Of a stretch of DNA of 33,792 nucleotides, positions 10,600 through 20,864 are shown in pieces. Each line of letters starts with the position of its first letter. Position 1 is the stretch's first letter. Below the pieces are notes generated by a model. It searched no databases. It saw only the letters and a program-made list of their open reading frames with translations, and had not been told where the DNA came from. The DNA is from Hyphomicrobiales bacterium (GTDB taxonomy: Bacteria > Pseudomonadota > Alphaproteobacteria > Rhizobiales > Beijerinckiaceae), in the NCBI GenBank assembly GCA_003244015.1, contig QHBR01000338.1, positions 1 through 33,792 on the forward strand, read 5' to 3'. Position numbers and translations under genes: made by a program.

Positions 10600-11295
10600 T
10601 CATTCCTTGAAACGGTAGCCGACGCCATAAAGCGTCTCGATCATTTCGAACTCATCGTCGACGACCTTGAATTTCTTGCGCAATCGCTTGATGTGGCTGT
10701 CGATCGTGCGGTCGTCGACGTAGACCTGATCGTCATAGGCCGCATCCATCAAGGCATTGCGGCTCTTGACGATTCCGGGTCTTGTCGCGAGCGCCTGGAG
10801 GATCAAGAATTCGGTGACCGTCAAGGTCACGGTGTCATTCTTCCAGGTGCAGGCATGGCGCTCCGGGTCCATCTTCAAAAAACCGCGTTCGAGTATCTTC
10901 GCCTCGGATTCCTTCTGCGTTCCGGGTTCCCTGGGATTGGCACGGCGCAAAATGGCCTTGACACGCTCGACGAGAAGCCGTTGCGAGAAGGGTTTGCGGA
11001 TAAAATCGTCGGCGCCCATTTTGAGCCCGAACAATTCGTCGATTTCCTCATCCTTTGAGGTTAAGAAGATCACCGGCACGTCGGATTTCTGACGAAACCG
11101 GCGGAGCAATTCCATACCGTCCATCCGCGGCATCTTGATATCGAAAATCGCAAGGTCGGGAGGATTGCTCTTCAAGTCGTCGAGCGCCGTCGATCCATCC
11201 GTGTAGGTCTGCACGCGATATCCTTCTCCTTCGAGGGCAATCGCCACGGAATCGAGGATGTTGCGATCGTCATCGACCAGGGAAATCGTTGGCAT
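10600..11295 (-). CDS. chvI: OmpR-type response regulator ChvI
   Basis: [36 protein letters not shown]...[17 protein letters not shown]...[42 protein letters not shown] plus winged helix. Confidence 0.95.
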   Translation of the reverse strand: MPTISLVDDDRNILDSVAIALEGEGYRVQTYTDGSTALDDLKSNPPDLAIFDIKMPRMDGMELLRRFRQKSDVPVIFLTSKDEEIDELFGLKMGADDFIRKPFSQRLLVERVKAILRRANPREPGTQKESEAKILERGFLKMDPERHACTWKNDTVTLTVTEFLILQALATRPGIVKSRNALMDAAYDDQVYVDDRTIDSHIKRLRKKFKVVDDEFEMIETLYGVGYRFKE

Positions 11296-12124
11296 GGACG
11301 GTCCTAATTTCGCAATCGAGCGCCAAGATCAAGGTCTCGACGGGCTAGGCAGAAAACCCCTTGAACCGTTGTCGAAGGTTTTCATGCCTTTTGCAGAGAC
11401 TGGCGGCGGCGCCTTGTTGTTATTGCGGCGGCGCCTCGTTGTTGAAGTGTCCGCGGCCGCGAGGCGCGGTGTAACATCGAATTCAGCATTCCTCCAAGAT
11501 CCCACAGAAATACCCATGTTCTAAAAAGGCCGCGAACGCCGCACGCCTCCCTCACGTTACTGAGCGCTGGCCCGGCCGGTCCTTTGACGAACGGATGCGT
11601 AAGGCTCTCCTTTGGTTTGGAGAGGATAACCTCTACTCCCTATATCAGGAAAAATGCACGGCTGAAATAAGGCAGGCTTTGGATGCCTCGCCGCAATGAC
11701 CAGTTTTTTTGCAAATGGGCCTTTCTTCTCGATGCGGCGCCCTGTGCCGCCGAGCCCAGGCCGAAATCCAGGAGATTTAAAAAAACCAAAAATATCATGT
11801 ATTTACAATAGCATAAGTGGCAAAAATGCGCGGGGTCCGTGGGGCTGGGGTTATCCTCCTCCCCTCGAACCAGAAAAAGAGGCGGAGAAGGGATGGCGCC
11901 GAGACACGAGCCGCGATCTGGATCGGGTGTCTCCCGGAAAAATCCGTCTTCAGACGCAACTTGCCGGGGCGCAACGGCTCGAAGCCAAGCCGATCAAGAA
12001 GGCGGGTGAGTTCAATCGGCCAGACTTGGACGCCAATCCAAAACCGCCGACAACATTCATCTCTCAGTGGAAAGGAGGAGCCCGGAGCGCCGCCAGAAGA
12101 GCCGATTGGAAAGTCTGTTCGGAC

Positions 12125-12430
12125 CTAATCCTGGCAAATGAGACCGCGCGTCACATAGACCCTTCCGTCGGGACCGACCATGCGGGTGACCCTGACGCAA
12201 TCCTCGTCCTCGCCTGCCGCCGCGCGGCCAAGCTGAAACGCCGGACCCTTACCAAGGGGCGCATAGACTGTTTTCGTCTCGCTCGTCCGCTGCGCGGAAC
12301 CAAAAACCTTCGCTTTCGGGGTGATTGTCATCGGGGCCGCGAACACTGCCGCTCCGAGACAGGAAACCGCAATTCCCGCCATGGCATATTTGAGAGCTTG
12401 CTTTCCGATCGCTTTGCGCGACTTGAGCAT
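12125..12430 (-). CDS. Small exported protein of unknown function
   Basis: MLKSRKAIGKQALKYAMAGIAVSCLGAAVFAAPMTITPKAKVFG... signal-peptide-like N-terminus; start reassigned within ORF 12125-12517. Confidence 0.5.
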   Translation of the reverse strand: MLKSRKAIGKQALKYAMAGIAVSCLGAAVFAAPMTITPKAKVFGSAQRTSETKTVYAPLGKGPAFQLGRAAAGEDEDCVRVTRMVGPDGRVYVTRGLICQD

Positions 12431-12622
12431 TGGTCTTGTTCCCTCCCGCCTGGTGAGCTGGTCGCCGGTGCGGGCATAATCTTCGAAAACATCCGGCCGG
12501 TGCGGGCCATAATTCATAGGTTTAAACGCGGGCCGCCAGAAAAGGTTGCGCTGGCTCAGATAGAAATTGAAAAAAAGTTAAAGCCCCGCCTTTTAGCATG
12601 GCTTTGCGCCACCGGCCCAAAA

Positions 12623-12988
12623 TCAATAGCAGACCTGGACCGGCTGGTAGCCAGCAAAATTGCCCCAGCCGTCGTAGGCTGGTTGGTTCTGCCAATAGCA
12701 GCGGCCGTAATAGGCCGGCCCGTAGGCATAGGCCGATCCGGCGAGCGCGCCGAGAGCGAGGCCGCCGAGGATGCCCGCCGCGACCGGCCCGCCCCAGCCG
12801 CCGCCGTGCCAGCCATAACCACCGTGCCAGCCGCCTCCGTGCCAACCGCCGCCGTGCCAACCGCCGCCGTGCCAGCCATGGCCGTGCCAGCCTTGCGCCG
12901 CCGAAGGTGTCGCGGTCGCCGTGATGCCGGCTCCCAGGATCAGGGCGGCGATGGTGCTTATGGCGGCCTTCCTCAACATGCTGGTCAT
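12623..12988 (-). CDS. Exported Gly/Trp/His-rich repeat protein of unknown function
   Basis: Signal peptide MLRKAAISTIAALILGAGITATATPSAAQ followed by GWHGHGWHGGGWHGGGWHGGGWHGGYGWHGGGWGG and a TM/Gly-zipper-like segment AAGILGGLALGALAGSAYAYGP. Confidence 0.7.
   Translation of the reverse strand: MTSMLRKAAISTIAALILGAGITATATPSAAQGWHGHGWHGGGWHGGGWHGGGWHGGYGWHGGGWGGPVAAGILGGLALGALAGSAYAYGPAYYGRCYWQNQPAYDGWGNFAGYQPVQVCY
12804..12893 (-). repeat. 15-bp tandem repeats encoding GWHGG units
   Basis: Plus strand GTGCCAACCGCCGCC / GTGCCAGCCGCCTCC repeated about six times with variants. Confidence 0.75.
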
Positions 12989-13164
12989 CTTAAATCTCCT
13001 TGACGTTGCCGCGCCGGGGCCTTCAATGCTTGGGGCCCGGCGCTTGTCATTCTCATATTGCATCCATGAGCCTGAACTTACCATGAACGGGAAAGCCGCA
13101 GTTTGGTTCGATGCCGACGATGGATTGCTCTAACGAAATTGTGACCCGCCAGCGCAAACAATCT

Positions 13165-15877
13165 CTAAGCGGTGAGAAGATATTCATCGGCCTGCTGGCA
13201 GTTGCGGTGCGGATTGAGCATTCCGGCGATCTCGCTCGCAGGAATCGGCCGGCTGAACAAATAGCCTTGCATTTCCGTGCACCCGGCTTCGCGCACACAG
13301 GCGAGTTGCTGTTCTGTCTCGGCGCCTTCCGCGAGCGTGGGAATGCCGAGGTTCGATCCAAGATTGACGATCGCCATACAATCCCCGCTCTCGCCAAGCG
13401 AAGAAATGAAGGACCGGTCGATCTTGATCTTGTCGAAGGGAAACGCGCGCAGATAGCTCAAGCCGGAATAGCCGGTGCCGAAATCATCCATCGAAATGCC
13501 GGCGCCGAGCGCACGCAAGATGTGCAAAGTGGCGAGGTTCGTTTCGCTTTCCGCCAGAAAAATCGATTCCGTGATCTCGAGTTCGAGGCGCGCCGCCGGC
13601 AGTCCCGTGCTCGCGAGCGTCGCGAGAACCATTTGAGGCAAGTTGCCTTTCTTGAACTGAACCGGCGAAAGATTCACCGCGACTTTCAAATTGTCCGGCC
13701 ATGCCGCCGCTTCGGCGCAGGCTTGACGCAGCACCCATTCGCCAATCGGGACAATCAAGCCGGTCTCCTCGGCGAGCGGAATGAACTCCGCCGGAGCCAG
13801 CATCCCGCGCAAGGGATGGTGCCAGCGAAGCAGCGCCTCGAAGCCGGAAATGACGCCGGTCTCAAGCGTGACGAGAGGCTGATAATAGACCTCTAATTCG
13901 CCCGCTGTGAGCGCGTTGCGCAAATCGAGTTCCAGCGTGCGGCGGGCTCGCAGGCGGGCGCCCATGCCGGGCTCGAAAAAGCGAAAGACGCCCCGGCCGT
14001 CTTCCTTGGCCTGGTAGAGCGCTACGTCGGCGTTGCCCAGAAGTTGCTCGGCGGTCTCGCCATCGGCTGGCGTAAGCGCGATGCCGGCGCTGGCTCCGAT
14101 CAAGGCCTGGTGACCGTCGATATCGTAAGGCTCGCTCAAGAGCGTCACGATGCGATCGGCCAAGGCGCCCGCCTCGTGCGGGCCAGCGAGCCCCAATTGC
14201 AGGACCGCGAATTCGTCGCCGCCAAAGCGGGCAGCCATGTCGCAGTCGCGCACGCATTTGCGCAGACGCTCCGCCACCGCCACCAAAAGCTTGTCGCCGG
14301 CGGCGTGGCCCAAGGTGTCGTTGACGTTCTTGAACTTATCGAGATCGAGACAAAGAACAGCAAGCTTTTCCTCATACCAGCGCACACGTAAGAGCGCTTC
14401 GTCCAGGCGCTCGTGCAACAAGATCCGGTTTGGCAAACCGGTCAGCGCGTCATGGTGCGCCATATGGGCGATGCGTGCTTCGGCCTTGCGCTGTTCGGTC
14501 ACGTCCATGATCGCCACATGCTGCGCGGGCCGGCCGCAAAACATCGTCTCGCGCGAATAAGTGAGGACGTCGATTGCCGTCCCATCCGCCTTGACATGTT
14601 GCCAACGGTGGCTGGGGCCTCCGCCCGAACCGGGATTGTTTCGAATCGCATGTTCGATTGCGTCCCTGTCGTCTTGCGGCACTATGTCGAGCAAGGTCAA
14701 CTTCAAGAACGACTCTCTATCGTAACCGTAAATAACGGCCGCCGCGTCGTTCACGGCCAAAAATTTCAGGGTTTTTGGGTCGAAGAGCCACATCGGACCG
14801 GGATTGTCCTCGAAGACCAATTTGAGCGATTCTTCCGCCTCATAGGCCTCGGTCACGTCCCTGTATGTCCCGATCCATCGGACCGCCGCGCCATGCCGAT
14901 CCAAGACCAATTCGGATTCGTGATGAATCCATCTCACCGCGCCCCCAGGCTGGCTGGACGATGCGAAACCGGAGGTCAACGCACGGCTTGTCAGGAATCC
15001 GGCCCGCGGCGGCGGCTTGGCGAGCGAACGTTCGATCGTCGGGATGAACGAGAGCAAGGAAAGCTTTCCCCACGGGCGCCGGCAGGTTCGGATCGAGACC
15101 GAAGATCCGGTAGGTTTCGCCGGACCATGCGATGGCGCCGGTCCGCAAATCCTGTTCGATGCTGCCAGTATGGGCGATCCGCTGAGCGCGCGCCACATGG
15201 TCCTCGCTGCGCCGGATCCGCTCCGCCAAATAATTATCCGCGATCAGGCCCAGGAGGCCGAGCCCGGCGATGAGAGCCGTTACCGTAGCGATCATGACGG
15301 CGAGGACGGTTGGGGCGACGGCATTGCCGGGCGTCGCGATCAGCGGATCGGGCACAAGAGTAACAGCCGCCATCGACGTGAGTTGAAGCCCGGCAATCGC
15401 CAGGACGAGCAGCACCACGGCCATGAGGCGGCCCCACACGGCCGGTCTCCGTGACGAGACACGCATCGCGGCGGCGGCGGCGGTCATAGCAATAGCGCCT
15501 GACGCCAGGACATAGCCGGCGTCGAAGTGCAGTTGGGTGGGGGCCCGCAACGCGGCCATCCCCATATAGTGCATCGTGGCAATGCCCGCCCCGATCATGG
15601 CGCCGCCGAGCACGGGAGCCGCAAACCGGTGCGCGACAAACATCCCGAGCCAGACGGCTCCTATCGCGGCCACGAAGGAACTTACGGTCAGACCGGCATC
15701 GAAGCTTATGGGAAAATCCGGCTTATAGGCCAGCTCGGCAATGAAATGGAACGCCCACACGCCCGCGCCGAAGACCGTGGCCGCGACGAACAACCAAGGA
15801 AGGGGCCGCTTCCTCTCCGCGTCATTGGCGCGAAGAAAAAGAATCATCGATATCAAGCAAGCGGCAATGCAAATCAT
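13165..15877 (-). pseudogene. MHYT-PAS-PAS-GGDEF-EAL cyclic-di-GMP signalling protein interrupted by a frameshift
   Basis: ORF 14840-15877 has the MHYT membrane region (ATMHYMGMAAL) and first PAS; ORF 13165-15198 continues PAS, GGDEF (AARFGGDEFAVLQ), EAL (ISGFEALLRWHHP, SMDDFGTGYSGLSYLRAFPFDKIKIDRSF); continuous homology crosses frames near 14950. Confidence 0.85.
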
Positions 15878-16389
15878 TCCGGCGAGGAAGACGAGCCAGA
15901 GATTGTGTTGTCCGGCAAGGAAACCAAATACGCGTAGCGCATCGTTCGTCTTTCCCCGGTCCGGATCGCGGTTTCGGCGCCATCAAACGACGGCTTCGGT
16001 GAATTGTTTCGACAATGGATCGAGCGAGCCGCCGGCATCCCGGCGCTTCTCGACTGTTCTCCCGCAAATGTCTCATATGGCGGTTGCGTTTTGCTATTCC
16101 GGAATGTGCAAGTTTTATCTTGTTGGCGGGTGCGCGCCGGCCGGTGCGATCAGCCTCGCGTTAACCGGTTCGCTTGCAACCGCGCAATGGCGAATCCGCG
16201 CCGCCTTCAGGCCGAAAATCCACTTATCGTCCTGCTCGAATTTGCCAAGCCGACTCTTTTTGAAGCACGCAAATTGCCATCAGTTAACAGCCGTTAACCT
16301 AAATCGCGAGCCGTGAGTTCGCCCCAACCGCCGCTGGACAATCGGAGCCGCTCCCCTATAACCGCCGGACCTTGCTGAATTCCGGCGGC

Positions 16390-16465
16390 GCCCAGGTAGC
16401 TCAGTTGGTAGAGCATGCGACTGAAAATCGCAGTGTCGGTGGTTCGATTCCGCCCCTGGGCACCA
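16390..16465 (+). tRNA. tRNA-Phe (anticodon GAA)
   Basis: GCCCAGGTAGCTCAGTTGGTAGAGCATGCGACTGAAAATCGCAGTGTCGGTGGTTCGATTCCGCCCCTGGGCACCA; acceptor stem pairs, D loop, TTCGATTC T loop, encoded CCA. Confidence 0.97.
16445..16465 (+). repeat. attL-like site: 3' end of tRNA-Phe
   Basis: CGATTCCGCCCCTGGGCACCA, matching 30479-30498 except for one G. Confidence 0.8.
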
Positions 16466-16578
16466 TATCCATTTCCGAAACCGTCCATAATTGTCCAAAA
16501 TACCTTGAAAAGAAAAGGTTTTCCTTTATTTTAGCGTCCCGAGTCGTCCTTCAGCGTCCGTTGCTATCCGCCAAAAAT

Positions 16579-16629
16579 GTTGGTACAATTGTTGGTGCAC
16601 GCAAGATACCAACATTTCAGATACCAACA
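16579..16629. repeat. GTTGGTA repeat cluster at the left island end
   Basis: GTTGGTAcaattGTTGGTg, then in opposite orientation ATACCAACA at 16606-16614 and 16621-16629, abutting the integrase ATG. Confidence 0.7.
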
Positions 16630-17795
16630 TGGCTCTCTTAGACGCCCAAATCCGCGCCGCTAAGCCGGGCGCTAAAATCCTCAAGCTTTCGGACGGCGGA
16701 GGGTTGCAATTGTGGGTTTCGCCCGATGGCGCGAAACGATGGCGGCAAGCCTATCGGTTCAATGATATGCAAAAAACGCTGGCCATTGGCGTCTATCCGG
16801 CGATTGGCCTTAAGGAAGCGCGCGAGGCGCGGGAAAACGCCAAGCGGCTCTTGGCCGATGGTCAAGAGCCTAACCCTGGCCAAGCAACTGGCCAAGGTCG
16901 CCAAAGTGGCGAACTTGGCCAACACTTTCGACGCCATCACCGCCGAACTGTTGGACAAGAAGCGACGCGAGGGGAAGGCAGAGCAAACAATCGCCAAGGT
17001 CGAATGGCTGTTTAGCCTCGCTCGCCCCGCAATTGGCGCTCGCCCAATTTGAATTGACCGCGCCGGAAGTTCTGGCCGTCCTGCGCACGGTCGAAGCGCG
17101 CGGACGGCGTGAAACCGCCCGAAGGCTTCGAGCAACCATTGGCGAAGTCTTCCGCGCTACGCCGTCGCCACCGGACGCGCCGAAGCCGACCCAACGGGCG
17201 CGCTCAAGGGCGCTCTCGCTACTCCGGTCGTCAAACATCGCGCCGCCATTATCGAGCCGAAGGCCTTCGGCGGGCTTTTGCGCGCCTTAGCATCCTATCA
17301 GGGCGCTCCAGAAACGGGCGCGGCGCTCAAATTGATCCCGCTGACCTTCACGCGCCCCGGCGAGTTTCTTAAGGCGGAATGGGCAGAATTCGATCTTAGA
17401 GGGCGCCGTTTGGGCGATCCCTGCCAAAAGAATGAAAATGAAGCGCCCGCATCGCGTCCCGCTGGCGCCGCAAGTACCTTTTCCCTTCCGTTCGCTCGCC
17501 AACGCGCTGCATGAGCGAAAACACCATCAATGCGGCATTGCGCCGTCTTGGCTTCACAAAGGACGAAATGACCGGCCACGGCTTCCGCTCGTCGGCGTCT
17601 TCAATCCTGCACGAATGCGGCCTTTGGAATGCCGATGCCGTCGAACGCCAGTTAGCCCATGTGGACATCGATAGCGTCCGCCGCGCCTATGCCCGCGCCG
17701 ACTTTTGGGACGAGCGCGTCCGCATGATGGCGTGGTGGGCGGATAGATGCGAGGAAATGCGGCACGGTGGCGTTGTTGTCGCCTTGCGAGCATGA
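16629..17795 (+). pseudogene. P4-type tyrosine recombinase/integrase, multiply frameshifted
   Basis: DUF4102-like N-terminus MALLDAQIRAAKPGAKILKLSDGGGLQLWVSPDGAKRWRQAYRF; later frames carry LAKVANLANTFDAITAELLDKKRREGKAEQTIAKVEWL, LTFTRPGEFLKAEWAEFDL, MSENTINAALRRLGF...GHGFRSSASSILHE...QLAHVDIDSVRRAYARADF. Confidence 0.92.
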
Positions 17796-17806
17796 CGCGT
17801 GTGGCG

Positions 17807-20364
17807 TCACTCCACATACACAAGATTTGCAATCTCAAACCGGCCCTCTGGAATGATCCTGTGAAGGCCGGAGGAATAATGCGCTGCGACCCACGTTCCG
17901 TCGGCGCGATAGGTCCAATAAACCGGCCCATATTCACGATGGCGCACGCGGATCTTATCGAGGTTGCTGTCGCTGTGCAGTCGCCCGTCTGAACCATCGT
18001 CTTTGATTTCGACAAGTGCGATTGCGTCAGTTGCTGAGCGCCCTGCGATGCCAACAACAAAATCGGGAAAGAAGCGCCGGCCCGTTGGGAGCAACAGGCG
18101 CGTTGCCCAAACTTCGTTGTCTGGGTTTCGTAACCACCATCTGACGACTCCCGTATCATCTTCGTCGAGAAACTCGGCAAAGTCTCGTTCTTCGTTGTTG
18201 AGGCGCTCAGGAAAGACGCCATAACCCGATCTGCGCGCCGGTTTCAGGCCTTCCGGCCAATATTGCTGCCGTGGAATAGGTTCGCCCCTTTTCACCACGA
18301 CTTGGCGCCCGAGCGCCACGCGCATCGCCTCCTTGAGCCCGTCCGGCTGGCGCAATACCGCCAAATCGATTGCGCGGCGCAGATCGTTTGGCTGATAATC
18401 CAGGCCTTCTGCATCGCAGAAATCGCGCAACCGCTCCACCAGCGCGCGCTTCAATTCGCGCGGATCGATCGAATCGTTGAAGCTGAACGCAAGCTGCGCT
18501 TTTTCGGCAATGCGCGCGTTGGACATCAGCAAAAAAATGTCTTGTGAATTTTCTTCGTCATTGGCGAGAAAGAGGTCACGAAGGCTTAAGGTCGCCTTGC
18601 GCTTTCGTTTGAGAATTTCTTGTGCGGGCAATGCGTCGCGACAGAATTCATAGGCGATTTGCTTTACCAATTCATCCGACATTTCCCACGGCTGCGGCGT
18701 GGTTTCCTGGATCAGCGCCTCGGGAATGCCGAGGTCTTTGCGCAGATCGTAGCGCGTCGAGTTGCGATCGGCTTTTGCGGGCGGCGCTCCATCAAACGGT
18801 CGCATCTGCTCCTTTAACTTCCCAAAGAGCGGCATTTTGCTCATTTCGTTCAAATATTCGCCCGCTTGAATCGCCTTATCTTGCTGCTCGGCGGATTGTT
18901 GACGTGCGCTTTCTTGAACAACGCCCACCTCTATCAGGGCGCTTAGACGCCCCTCTCTTTCGATTTCGCTACTGGGCGGGTTGAACTTCAACAGCGCGCT
19001 TACCGAACGCGCTTCGCCCGTTAATGACTCTCGCATGTTCCCAAATTCGACAATATCGAGTTCATCGGTCAAAAGCTCGATGCTCTGCCGAACGGCCTTT
19101 AATTCAACAACCGCCGCGTTCAGGCCTTCCTGCAAGCTCGTATCGGTCAAGAACACGTAGGCACGGTCCAAAAGCGCGTCCGTCCCGTGAAATGGCCGCA
19201 CCACCGGGTGCACGCGCATGATGCGTCCGACAATTTGCAAACCGAAATCCTTGCCCCGGCTTGGGCGCACCGAAACCAAAGTCCAGGCGCGCGGCGCGTC
19301 GAAACCCGTCGCCACCGCCACCTTGAAGATCAACACTTCCCGTGTTGGGTCGTATGCCAGCGTATGAAACTCCGGGTCCGGTTCGCCGGACGTATGCACG
19401 GCGATGGCGCCTTCCGGCACGCCGATTTCTAAGAGCTTAGTCTTTACCCGCTCCACAGGGCTTTCATCGCCAACTGCTTGATCCTCGACTTGCACCAACA
19501 TGGGCGGCGTCACCGAAAGTCCCCTGTCGGCGAGGCGTTGCTTTATACGTTGATGTTGCGACCACCCGGCAGTCAAAGTTCCTTGTTCAATATCGATCAA
19601 CTCTTCGTCGCCCGCCTGGAAACGCAAATAGCCGAGCATGAGGCCGCGCTTGTTCAATCCGGCGGCGACGACTTCCTCGCGTGCGATGACAATACGGCTG
19701 GCGACTTCAATTCCTGCGCTCTTCTCGAATTGTTCGAGTTTGTCGTCGTTGGGCGTAGCGGTCGCGAGAATGGACAAATCAGGCTGCAAGGCGTCGAGAT
19801 AAAACTCCGCCGCCGCATGCGCCGTGGCTCCGAAATTTAGATGCGCTTCGTCAATGACGACGCCGATCATGAAACCATCGGAGCACAAGCCGTTGATCAT
19901 GCATCGAGAGAAAGCGCGTCTTCCCTAGAACGGCGCACCTTGCGCGCATCCTTGTTGCGCGCCGCCACCGCCGCTCATGTTTGAATGAACAGGTCACCAT
20001 CACGCGAGCCGCTCGGCTCGCGATCGGTGCAAATGTTGCGTATTCGCAAGGAACTACATTGTTCGACAAGCGCGTCGCGTGTTTGCGTGACCAGCCCGGC
20101 ATAGGGCGCGAACCAAAACCACACAATGGGCCTTGGCAAGACGCCACGCAACGCCTCCAGGGCGCGGCCCAACATCAGCGTCTTGCCGGAACCCGTTGGC
20201 GCTTGCAGCAAGATCGCGCCGCTCTTTAGCGCCACCTCGCGCCTATGCAGTGGGTTGCGCCCGGAGATTTCAGCAACCCTCCGCATAGTCGCGACAAGGC
20301 CATCGACGGCGGATACTTGATAATCGGCCAAAGCAAGGCGCGCGACCGTCTCCACCGCGCTCAT
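17807..20364 (-). pseudogene. DEAH-box helicase with C-terminal restriction-endonuclease-like region (type III Res-like), interrupted
   Basis: N-part MSAVETVARLALADYQ...GAILLQAPTGSGKTLMLGRAL (Walker A); C-part VVIDEAHLNFGA, ILATATP, QIVGRIMRVHP, C-terminal FPDFVVG...ALVEIKDD; separated by an in-frame TGA (19975-19977) and a frameshift near 19901. Confidence 0.85.
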
Positions 20365-20739
20365 TGCTGCAACCTCTTCCGTCTCTTGGAATCGATCGCG
20401 GCGCTCTATCCGATGCTCGTGCTCATCCATGTTTTTCTCGACAATGCGCGCTATCATCATGCCAAGATGGTGCGGGAATGGCTCGCCCGGCCAGGGTGCC
20501 GGATCAAGCTGCATTTCATCCCGCCCTATTGCCCGCACCTGAACCCGATCGAGCGGCTATGGGCGGTCATGCACAAAAACGTCACCCACAACAAATGCTA
20601 CGCCACATGCGGACAATTCGCGGACGCCACGCTTGATTTCTTGCGCGACAAAGTCCCCAAGAACTGGAACCGCTTCCGCGACTCCGTCACCGATAATTTT
20701 CGCGTCATCAGCCCAAAGGATTTTCGGGTTGCGACGTGA
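20362..20739 (+). mobile_element. IS630-family transposase, C-terminal fragment (DDE_3)
   Basis: NLFRLLESIAALYPMLVLIHVFLDNARYHHAKMVREWLARPGCRIKLHFIPPYCPHLNPIERLWAVMHKNVTHNK...FRDSVTDNFRVISPKDFRV; no N-terminal half present. Confidence 0.88.
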
Positions 20740-20864
20740 ACGGGGTATAGCTCATAAGCGCCAGGAACGGACGTTCAACACCGACCCCTCAAACCGGACG
20801 TCTCGGGCAATTCCGACCGCGACGTTTCGATTAACTCGTCCCCGCTTCGATCCCGTCAATTCCA

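Noticed and set aside
11605-11624. Hairpin CTCTCCTTTGGTTTGGAGAG upstream of chvI
   Set aside because: Only a 6-bp stem, no T tract or recognised regulatory context.
12804-12893. Short regular repeats considered as a CRISPR array
   Set aside because: Units are 15 bp without spacers and encode an in-frame GWHGG peptide repeat.
11696-13003. 435-aa plus-strand ORF across the small exported protein genes
   Set aside because: Low-complexity Ala/Pro/Arg C-terminus is antisense to the GWHGG repeats; no coherent domain.
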